Virus record (IMG/VR): IMGVR_UViG_3300037493_003860
Location: 1-25,432 of that record
Strand: one strand, 5' to 3'
DNA length: 25,432 nt
DNA from: a virus
Part shown: piece by piece, positions 4,965-10,393 of the stretch
How positions within the stretch are numbered: the stretch's first letter is position 1
How the letters are laid out: the number at the start of each line of letters is the position of its first letter
Program-made: the position numbers and the translations under genes
The notes under the pieces: model-generated
What the model saw: only the letters and a program-made list of their open reading frames with translations
The model's database searches: none
What the model was told of the DNA's origin: nothing

Positions 4965-5940
4965 CGTTCTTGTCCTCCGAGAGATCGGCTTTGGTTTCGG
5001 TGCGTGCTTTGCGCATGTCTTCGATCAGGCGGCGGCGCGATGTTGTGCGTCCGCCCTTTGCGCCGTTCTCCTGCGCTTCCTTGCGCTTGCTCATGCCCAT
5101 CTGGACCGCAAGCAAAGCCTGCGCGCCGACAGAGCCGCACGCCTCAAGCAGGATCACCCAGAATAGCGCGAAGATGTCTCTGAACGTCACGCCATCAAAG
5201 CCGGGGAAGTAGCGCGCGGGAGCCTGGAACACCGCAGGCAAGGCCGGATCGCCAATGGCGGCTTCCGTCGCCTGCTGACGTGCGCCGAGACGGTCAGTCT
5301 CTGCGGCCGCAATCTTCGCGTCCTGCTCGTCCAGCTTGGCTTGCGCCTCGGTCTGATAGAGCGCGATATTCTTCTCGAACGTGGACACGTCATCGTTGCG
5401 GCTGTTGCCGTCGTCCAAGACAAGGTTCATCGACTGACGCGCGGCTGCTACCAACTGGTCACGGTCGGCGCGGATCGCCACCTTTTCCTTCTCGGCACGG
5501 GCAATGATCGTGTCAGCGCTTTCCGTCGATGCGCTTTCCGTCTGCGAAATCGCGGCGCCCTTACGATAGTGCCAGTCGTTTCCTTCAGTGACGAAGCCTA
5601 ACGCAGCGATGCCGCACGCAATCAGGCCCATGACCCAGATGAAGCGCAGCGTGCGGCCGGCAGCGGGGTTGATCTTGTTCGTTTTGAGCCAGACAATTGC
5701 GAGGCCCCCGAAGATGACGAACGTGCGGAACACGATGCCCGCAGCCATAAAGCTGGTCTCCATGCCGGGCGGGGCGAGGCTGGAGTAAAACTGGCTGTCC
5801 CATACGTAGAGCGTCAGGCACGCCACCACGACAGCGGCCCAGAGCGCCGAGAACGTCACGAAGGAGACGGTGAACGCGGGAGCGTGGTCCCTGACCCACC
5901 GGCCAGCAGACGCCCACTCCGCTTTCGTGTGGCCTCTCAA
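4927..5940 (-). CDS. Multi-span membrane protein with periplasmic coiled coil, 337 aa
   Basis: The frame begins at TTG 5940, which overlaps the upstream TGA as TTGA and follows AAGGGGTGGGG; no ATG lies close enough to be a better start. There are three hydrophobic segments in the first ~120 residues (FVTFSALWAAVVVACLTLYV; FRTFVIFGGLAIVWL; FIWVMGLIACGIAALGFV). A charged, probably coiled-coil region follows (about 140-225, with EKEKVAIRADRDQLVAAARQ), then another segment (FRDIFALFWVILLEACGS, about 254-271) and a basic cytoplasmic tail. The plan resembles phage and bacterial membrane proteins of the DUF4407 type, but I cannot confirm homology. Being coupled to the endolysin suggests an envelope or lysis-timing role. 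Confidence 0.7.
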   Translation of the reverse strand: MRGHTKAEWASAGRWVRDHAPAFTVSFVTFSALWAAVVVACLTLYVWDSQFYSSLAPPGMETSFMAAGIVFRTFVIFGGLAIVWLKTNKINPAAGRTLRFIWVMGLIACGIAALGFVTEGNDWHYRKGAAISQTESASTESADTIIARAEKEKVAIRADRDQLVAAARQSMNLVLDDGNSRNDDVSTFEKNIALYQTEAQAKLDEQDAKIAAAETDRLGARQQATEAAIGDPALPAVFQAPARYFPGFDGVTFRDIFALFWVILLEACGSVGAQALLAVQMGMSKRKEAQENGAKGGRTTSRRRLIEDMRKARTETKADLSEDKNDGDRNSPPQAAE

Positions 5941-6344
5941 CGCCCCACCCCTTGAAACTCGGCCCAGCGCTCAAGGCCAAGCTGCATCACGGCGAAGCAA
6001 CCCACGGCCATCAGCGCCCAGCCGAAAGCGGGAATGCGTGACCAGCCGTTGATTTTCTGGCTGTCCTGTACCTGCGCAACTTCACGCTTGTGGACACTAA
6101 GGTCCGTGCGCAGATGCTCGATTGTCTCAATCAGCTTTTGCAGGCTGTGGCGGACTTCCTGGCTGTCGGATTGCAGAGAGGCCAGCTTGGTCCTCATCTC
6201 CGATTCCAGCGCTGTGACCTTCGCGGCTACCTGCTCCACGTCTTCTCCGTTTGCCTTGCGTTTCCGCAGTTGTTCGAAATCCTCCGCCACCTCACGCAAT
6301 TCACGCTTGAGCGCCTTGAAGCGCTCGTTGAAATCGTCATCCAT
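5937..6344 (-). CDS. Coiled-coil protein with C-terminal membrane anchor, 135 aa
   Basis: The first ~100 residues are one long charged helix (FNERFKALKRELREVAEDFE and ALESEMRTKLASLQSDSQEV), strongly suggestive of a coiled coil. A single hydrophobic segment near the end (IPAFGWALMAVGCFAVMQLG, about residues 105-124) follows, then a short tail. This makes it a tail-anchored protein with the coiled coil probably cytoplasmic. It is coupled to the membrane-protein gene by TTGA at 5937-5940, and the two may form a complex. Short coiled-coil proteins with one membrane span lie next to many phage lysozymes; the molecular role is not known. Confidence 0.72.
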   Translation of the reverse strand: MDDDFNERFKALKRELREVAEDFEQLRKRKANGEDVEQVAAKVTALESEMRTKLASLQSDSQEVRHSLQKLIETIEHLRTDLSVHKREVAQVQDSQKINGWSRIPAFGWALMAVGCFAVMQLGLERWAEFQGVGR

Positions 6345-6370
6345 TGTTCCCAGCCTTTCAGTTCAGGGCG

Positions 6371-6934
6371 TCAGGCTTCCAGCCAGCGCCCCAGCGTCTG
6401 CCGTCGTTCAAGGTCTTGCAGTTCGGCTTGCTCGCCCGCTGTGAGGCCGACAGAGCCGTCCTCGTTGACCTTGATTTCCGGGGCGATCAGGTAGTGACGT
6501 AGCTCGCGCAGGCGCTGCGACAGACGCGCGCGCGCGTCGTCAATCGTCTCGTCTGCAAGCATCAGGTCTGCGAAATGGTTTTCCGGTTCCGGGTCGGGCT
6601 CCGGCTTGGGCGCCGCGACTTCCACGATGCGCTCAACGATCTTTTCAACCTCGACAATCTTCACTTCCGGCTTGCGCGCTTCCAGCTCCGCAATGCGCCT
6701 CTGCATCTCTGCGATGCGCGGGTCAGGCTTTGGCTCTGGCTCGTAAGCAACCGTAACCTTGACCGTGACGGGCAGGTATCGCGCCTTGGCCCATGCGATC
6801 GCATCCGCAAGCGTGTCGCGGACAACGCTGTCGTCATCCAGTGAAAGCTGCACCTTGCCGCCGATGTGCCACACGCTGACGGCAGCATTCGGGAACGCCG
6901 CGCGCACCAGCGCTTCGTCTGTCTCTTCTGTCAT
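6371..6934 (-). CDS. Hypothetical coiled-coil protein, 187 aa, first gene of the lysis/envelope module
   Basis: This is a soluble protein with an N-terminal ~65-residue alpha/beta-looking region (VSVWHIGGKVQLSLDDD, then ADAIAWAKARYLPVTVKVTV), a Glu/Lys/Pro-rich middle (IAEMQRRIAELEARKPEVKI and EVEKIVERIVEV, then APKPEPDPEPE), and a helical C-terminus (ARARLSQRLRELRHYL; AGEQAELQDLERRQTLGRWL). The middle is a coiled coil flanked by Pro-rich linkers. It is the first minus-strand gene after the control region 6935-7187. It may be the last structural or assembly gene rather than a lysis gene. I do not recognise the family. Confidence 0.68.
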   Translation of the reverse strand: MTEETDEALVRAAFPNAAVSVWHIGGKVQLSLDDDSVVRDTLADAIAWAKARYLPVTVKVTVAYEPEPKPDPRIAEMQRRIAELEARKPEVKIVEVEKIVERIVEVAAPKPEPDPEPENHFADLMLADETIDDARARLSQRLRELRHYLIAPEIKVNEDGSVGLTAGEQAELQDLERRQTLGRWLEA

Positions 6935-6962
6935 TGGATGGGTTCCGGTTGGACATAACGAA

Positions 6963-6986
6963 GCGCCCTCCGGTGAGAGAGGGCGC
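6963..6986 (-). terminator. GC-rich hairpin upstream of the lysis module
   Basis: GCGCCCTC (6963-6970) and GAGGGCGC (6979-6986) form a perfect 8-bp stem with an 8-base loop. On the minus strand it is followed by TTCGTTATG, a poor U-tract, so termination would be weak at best. Its place, 28-52 bases before the first lysis-module start codon, also suits a leader structure that limits read-through or controls translation. No T-run follows on the plus strand. Confidence 0.35.
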
Positions 6987-7014
6987 GATGGATGGGTTTC
7001 AAAAACAGTTTCTG

Positions 7015-7055
7015 GCCCCTCACTTAGGGGGCAGACCGCCCTTCACTTGGGGGGC
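7015..7055. promoter_or_regulatory. Two similar dyads in tandem, possible operators or terminator
   Basis: GCCCCTCACTTAGGGGGC (7015-7032) and GCCCTTCACTTGGGGGGC (7038-7055) share a CACTT centre and have C-rich/G-rich arms; their centres are 23 bp apart, about two helical turns. As DNA sites they could bind a dimeric regulator on one face of the helix. As RNA on the minus strand, the first forms a hairpin, and a TTTTT run (plus 7001-7005) comes about 9 bases later, so it might also be a weak terminator for read-through from the virion genes. Confidence 0.45.
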
Positions 7056-7133
7056 GAGCTGTCGGCTGTCTGAAAAAAGCGTGGTAAGCGTTGGGCACGT
7101 AGTCATCTGGTTTGCTCCAGTTGGCTGCTAGAG

Positions 7134-7162
7134 GCCGAGGGCAAGTTGTAGCTTCCCTCGGC
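7134..7162. promoter_or_regulatory. Inverted repeat in the leader of the RHH gene
   Basis: GCCGAGGG (7134-7141) pairs perfectly with CCCTCGGC (7155-7162). Inside the loop, AAG (7143-7145) and CTT (7152-7154) can extend the stem around TTGTAG. The plus strand continues TTCGCTTTCTT, a broken U-tract, so in a plus-strand transcript this could be an attenuator or leaky terminator before the regulator gene. As DNA it could be an operator. It lies 26 bases before the start codon. Confidence 0.5.
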
Positions 7163-7170
7163 TTCGCTTT

Positions 7171-7182
7171 CTTGATATCAAG
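7171..7182. promoter_or_regulatory. Perfect 12-bp palindrome, probable RHH operator
   Basis: CTTGATATCAAG is a perfect palindrome ending five bases before the ATG of the ribbon-helix-helix gene, where a Shine-Dalgarno would normally be; no good ribosome-binding site is visible. RHH proteins bind such short palindromes as dimers and often repress their own genes, so autoregulation at this site is likely. This is inference from position and symmetry. Confidence 0.55.
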
Positions 7183-7187
7183 CCATC

Positions 7188-7382
7188 ATGAAACGCACAA
7201 GTGCTGAAATCAAGAAATCACGCGGTCGGCCTGCTGTTGGTGCTGGCGAACCCGTGCTGATCAGGATTCACGACCCCCTTTTGTCTGCGATAGATGACTG
7301 GTGTGCGGAGCAGCGCCCCATCCCAGGACGCCCAGAAGCAATCCGCAGATTGGTAGCTCAAGCCCTTGGCCTCAAGGAGTAG
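7188..7382 (+). CDS. Ribbon-helix-helix transcriptional regulator, 64 aa
   Basis: The C-terminal ~45 residues fit the Arc/MetJ/CopG fold: a strand EPVLIRIHD (21-29), helix A LLSAIDDWCAEQ (31-42), a turn PIPGRP and helix B EAIRRLVAQALGL (50-62). The RPEAIRRLVAQAL stretch is typical of CopG-like proteins. The N-terminal 20 residues are basic (KRTSAEIKKSRGRP) and may contact the DNA backbone. In this fold dimers place a paired beta-strand in the DNA major groove. A palindrome and an inverted repeat lie just upstream, which suits self-repression. The gene is followed after 4 bases by an FkbM-type methyltransferase, whose ribosome-binding site AAGGAG lies inside this gene's end. The two plus-strand genes stand alone among minus-strand late genes. 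Confidence 0.85.
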   Translation: MKRTSAEIKKSRGRPAVGAGEPVLIRIHDPLLSAIDDWCAEQRPIPGRPEAIRRLVAQALGLKE

Positions 7383-7386
7383 ACAC

Positions 7387-8172
7387 ATGTCCGAAGTGAT
7401 GGAAACGAACTGGCAAGAGCAGGCCGAGTTTCATGCCTTCTCTGTCCGCCAGATGATCAAGCAGCGCGATCGGCTGCACACTCTCCTGTCCGCCCTTGGT
7501 CAGTTCGGCACGTTCCCGAACGGGACCACGATGGCAGAGATTGCCGATGCAGTTCCGCACTCCACCTCTCAGTTCTTTCAGGACGTCTTCGCCCTGATCC
7601 ACAATCAGGGAAAGCACGGCGGATACGCGGTCGAATTCGGAGCATGTGATGGGCTAACCATGTCCAACACTGTGATGCTTGAGCGCGAGTTCGGCTGGAC
7701 GTGCCTCCTTGCCGAACCCTCACGTCACTGGCAGCGCGATCTTCAAACCAACCGCACCGCCAAGATTGAGACCCGCTGCGTCGCTCCCAAGAGCGGGGAC
7801 TACCTCACCTTCTCCGAAGCTGAACACGATCATACGCAGAGCACGACCGCTGCACACATGCCCGCCGCAAGCGTTGGAGGCCGATCCTACAACGTCGAGA
7901 CGATCTCTCTGTTCGACATGCTGCGACACCACAAAGCGCCGCGGATAATCGACTATCTCAGCTGCGACACTGAGGGATCAGAGCACGCGATCCTTGAAGC
8001 GTTTTTCACTGAGAATGCCAAAGCGGCAGAGCCCTACCGGATCAACTTCCTCACCGTGGAGCACCATGGGGACGCGATTGAAGGGCCGATGAAGGCGATG
8101 CTTGAGCGTGCTGGCCTCAAGCAAGTGTTCCGGGCCGCCAGCGGCCATGATGGGTTCTATGTCCCGGCCTAG
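7387..8172 (+). CDS. FkbM-family SAM-dependent methyltransferase
   Basis: The start is ATG 7387, seven bases after AAGGAG (7374-7379); the frame runs a little further upstream but without a ribosome-binding site. The 261-aa product has the FkbM-type Rossmann fold: SAM-binding motif GGYAVEFGACDGLTMSNT (residues 78-95), the post-I segment GWTCLLAEPSRHW (103-115), and IDYLSCDTEGSEHAIL (188-203) with the acidic DxEG site. Residues 62-70 (QFFQDVFAL) match a stretch often seen before motif I in phage homologues. FkbM enzymes O-methylate small molecules, sugars or glycans. In phages they may modify host surface polysaccharide or a nucleotide/glycan decoration; the substrate here is unknown. With its RHH partner it resembles a moron cassette. 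Its TAG is fused with the stop of the convergent gene in one CTAG. Confidence 0.87.
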   Translation: MSEVMETNWQEQAEFHAFSVRQMIKQRDRLHTLLSALGQFGTFPNGTTMAEIADAVPHSTSQFFQDVFALIHNQGKHGGYAVEFGACDGLTMSNTVMLEREFGWTCLLAEPSRHWQRDLQTNRTAKIETRCVAPKSGDYLTFSEAEHDHTQSTTAAHMPAASVGGRSYNVETISLFDMLRHHKAPRIIDYLSCDTEGSEHAILEAFFTENAKAAEPYRINFLTVEHHGDAIEGPMKAMLERAGLKQVFRAASGHDGFYVPA

Positions 8173-8495
8173 TTCGGCGCTGTGTATTCCGCGCCGTTGG
8201 GTTTTGCGACCTCGACCTTAACTTGCTTGGCCGCTACGATCTTGTCATTCGCCGTGCTGACCTCTTCGACGTAGCGCCCCCACACCATTCCGTCGAAGCA
8301 CCTCTTGAGAAAGTCGAACTCCACCTTCTCAAGCAGCAGCGCCGGAAACTCAGCGTCAGCTTCGATTGCCTCTTTGAACTTCCCCAGCATGACGCACGCC
8401 TTGAGCATGTCTGGCGTCGAATGACCTTTAGGTGGATTGGTAATCGACACCTGAATGGCTGCAAGTTCCTGCGGAGTGAATTGAATCGAATACAT
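8169..8495 (-). CDS. Hypothetical protein following the tail fibre gene, 108 aa
   Basis: The start ATG 8495 follows AAGGAG with good spacing, 17 bases after the tail-fibre stop. The product appears alpha/beta and soluble: an N-terminal strand-helix (MYSIQFTPQELAAIQVSI), central helices (DMLKACVMLGKFKEAIEADA; FPALLLEKVEFDFLKRCFDG) and a Lys/Val-rich tail (AAKQVKVEVAKPNGAEYT). It is the last gene of the virion run, a place where tail-fibre chaperones or minor proteins are often found, but I see no chaperone signature. Its TAG overlaps the FkbM TAG on the opposite strand in the palindrome CTAG (8169-8172). Confidence 0.7.
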   Translation of the reverse strand: MYSIQFTPQELAAIQVSITNPPKGHSTPDMLKACVMLGKFKEAIEADAEFPALLLEKVEFDFLKRCFDGMVWGRYVEEVSTANDKIVAAKQVKVEVAKPNGAEYTAPN

Positions 8496-8512
8496 GTGGT
8501 CTCCTTGAGTGC

Positions 8513-10324
8513 TTAGGCCGCAGCCTCATAAATTATCTCGAAATCAACGATTGTTCCGTTGCCGCCAGTGAAAACACTGGCGGCATCCACAAAAATGCAG
8601 TTCACAAGATCGGCAGACTGGATCGTGCCTGCGACACCCTTGCCGGTAGTTCCAACTTCGCGCCCATAGAGCACCGCAGAATTGGTTGTGTCCGCATCGA
8701 CTGGAAGGTCAATCTGCAACGCACCCGTAGCTGTGCCCACCGTCGTCAGCGTAACGCGCCCGCGATAAACGATTGTTCGACCAAAAAGCCGCCGATATTG
8801 TCCGGATGTGGAAGACGTCGTGATGGAGCCACCAGCGGAGCTGATTGCCGGAGTGTGGCTAGACCAGCCAAGTTCATCAATCGTCGCACCGTTGTATCGC
8901 CCTGCGCCGTCAATCTCCAGGTTCAGCGTCTTGATGTGATAAGCATCAACGTCCCAATCAGGCAGGTAGATCAGGCTCCCAAGTGTCCCCGGATTGTCTG
9001 CGTCGATGAGATTTCCGTCCGTGTCGATAGGCTGCGGCGTATCCCCGTCCCCGCCTTCGTTGGTGTAAAGCTTGATACCCGACTTCCACTTCGCGGCCCC
9101 CGGCGCACCACTGACACCAATCAGGTAGGCGCTATATGTGTTCGTTGCTTGGTATGCGCCCCAACTCCACGAGTTGATGCCACCGCCGTTTATCACTCCG
9201 TCCGGCGTGTTGATCGCAAGGTCACATTCCCAAGTGAGGACCTGAGGGCTTTCGCCTCCCGCTTCAACCGTGACGGCACTAGCGCCCGCATAACCTTTGC
9301 CGGGGCTTGCATGTGAAATTCTCAACCCTGTCGAGAAAGCGGTCTTATCTCCAGCGCACGAGTCGTCATCGGTAGTGATAATGCTCACCGCAACCGCGAA
9401 GGCTGCCACCAGCCCGTCATAGTTGGGGCCGCCCACATTCAGCTGAAAGACGGTACCGGTAAGCGAGGCGCTGCCGTCCTCACCCGGCCCGCCCGTCCCG
9501 GACATGCCTGACGACCACTCGGCAAAGATGTAGTTGAATTTGAATGGCCCCGGCGTCGTACCGCTGAGCGGACCAGATGAGTCAATGGTTAAGGCCACCT
9601 CAGTCGTGTTTTCGTCGGTCGAAATCACAACCGGGGCGTTGATCTGCACCTGCGTGCCATCTGTGCCCGTGCGATCAATTGCGATGATATTTTCGCCAAA
9701 CGTACCGGAGTCGTTTCGCGATTGAATGAACAACCGGCCAGCATCTGATACGATGCTGAAATACTTCTCATCTGTTGGTGCGTCGCTCTCAATGAAGTTC
9801 AGGCGTGGCGTTGTTCCGCCGATGATCAGATCATTGACCGTCGCGCCGTTGGCCAACACCACCACGCCGGTTCCGGTTTCGCCAACGGTGGACGCCGTGC
9901 CAGAGCCTGTCCGCTTGACAAAGCCCGTTCCCGTGAGGCCCGCATACGCCGTCAGGTCGTCATCGATCGGCTGAAAGTTTAGCTGCGCATCAATCGCGGA
10001 AACCAGGGAATTGTAGTTCGGGACCGTGCCGCCCGTCACCGCGATGACAGAACCGGATGCGGTGTAGGTCACTTGCAGAAGCGTCGTCGCATCGTTCGCG
10101 GTCTTGATGGTGATCGTGTAGTTGAGCGTCGAGTTGATATAGAACACCATGTAGCCGAGCGAGTTCGCCACGACTGGATTGCTTGCGGGGGTCGTCAGCG
10201 CCGTGTCTGTATAGACGGCAAGCGGCGTGGCTGTGTCCTTGACATAGGTGTACGCCTTCGCGCCGGATTCGGGACCAACGCCGCTGGCCGCAATGGCGTT
10301 GAACACGAAGGGAATAGCGGCCAT
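8513..10324 (-). CDS. Tail fibre / tailspike-like receptor-binding protein
   Basis: This is a 603-aa protein rich in Gly, Thr, Ser and Asp, as expected for a beta-structured fibre. The N-terminal ~100 residues contain TPLAVYTDTALTTPASNPVV and NSLGYMVFYINSTLNYTITI, matching the virion-attachment domain seen at the start of many podovirus tail fibres and spikes (Y-T-D-x-A-L-T-T-P...NPVVA...G). The middle (about 150-500) is long and unique, with several Gly/Asp turns. The C-terminal ~100 residues (SGQYRRLFGRTIVYRGRVTL, then VGTATGALQIDLPVDAD) resemble a common fibre C-terminal beta-module. It probably trimerises and binds the host receptor. The start ATG 10324 follows GGAG, and a hairpin lies between it and the upstream gene. 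Confidence 0.8.
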   Translation of the reverse strand: MAAIPFVFNAIAASGVGPESGAKAYTYVKDTATPLAVYTDTALTTPASNPVVANSLGYMVFYINSTLNYTITIKTANDATTLLQVTYTASGSVIAVTGGTVPNYNSLVSAIDAQLNFQPIDDDLTAYAGLTGTGFVKRTGSGTASTVGETGTGVVVLANGATVNDLIIGGTTPRLNFIESDAPTDEKYFSIVSDAGRLFIQSRNDSGTFGENIIAIDRTGTDGTQVQINAPVVISTDENTTEVALTIDSSGPLSGTTPGPFKFNYIFAEWSSGMSGTGGPGEDGSASLTGTVFQLNVGGPNYDGLVAAFAVAVSIITTDDDSCAGDKTAFSTGLRISHASPGKGYAGASAVTVEAGGESPQVLTWECDLAINTPDGVINGGGINSWSWGAYQATNTYSAYLIGVSGAPGAAKWKSGIKLYTNEGGDGDTPQPIDTDGNLIDADNPGTLGSLIYLPDWDVDAYHIKTLNLEIDGAGRYNGATIDELGWSSHTPAISSAGGSITTSSTSGQYRRLFGRTIVYRGRVTLTTVGTATGALQIDLPVDADTTNSAVLYGREVGTTGKGVAGTIQSADLVNCIFVDAASVFTGGNGTIVDFEIIYEAAA

Positions 10325-10346
10325 TGCTCAGGCTCCAAATGCAAGC

Positions 10347-10367
10347 GCCCCGCCTTGTGAGCGGGGC
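10347..10367 (-). terminator. Hairpin between the large virion protein and the tail fibre
   Basis: GCCCCGC (10347-10353) and GCGGGGC (10361-10367) form a perfect 7-bp stem with a 7-base loop. On the minus strand it is followed by GCTTGCATTTGG, a poor U-tract. It may act as a partial terminator that lowers tail-fibre expression, or as an RNA-processing or stability element. It occupies the 69-base gap (10325-10393), one of few real gaps among the virion genes. Confidence 0.45.
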
Positions 10368-10393
10368 CGGGTCGTGGGTGGTGGTGGGTGGGG

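Larger units (their letters stand above)
6935..7187. promoter_or_regulatory. 253-bp divergent control region
   Basis: This is the longest non-coding stretch in the window. It separates the minus-strand lysis/envelope genes (start 6934) from the plus-strand regulator gene (start 7188), so promoters in both directions are expected. It holds a GC-rich hairpin (6963-6986), two similar dyads 23 bp apart (7015-7055), an 8-bp-stem inverted repeat (7134-7162) and a perfect 12-bp palindrome (7171-7182). A 10-bp direct repeat TGGATGGGTT occurs at 6935-6944 and 6989-6998; the first copy abuts the lysis-side start codon. I did not find a convincing sigma-70 -35/-10 pair on either strand. Confidence 0.6.

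Noticed and set aside
7062-7110. AAAAAA run at 7072-7077 as a minus-strand terminator
   Set aside because: Only a 4-bp stem can be drawn before the T-run.
7091-7119. TTGGGC at 7091 as a -35 box for the RHH gene
   Set aside because: No acceptable -10 box at 16-18 bp spacing.
6934-7131. 65-aa plus-strand frame in the control region
   Set aside because: No ribosome-binding site or protein-like pattern. It begins exactly opposite the lysis-module start and runs through the dyads.
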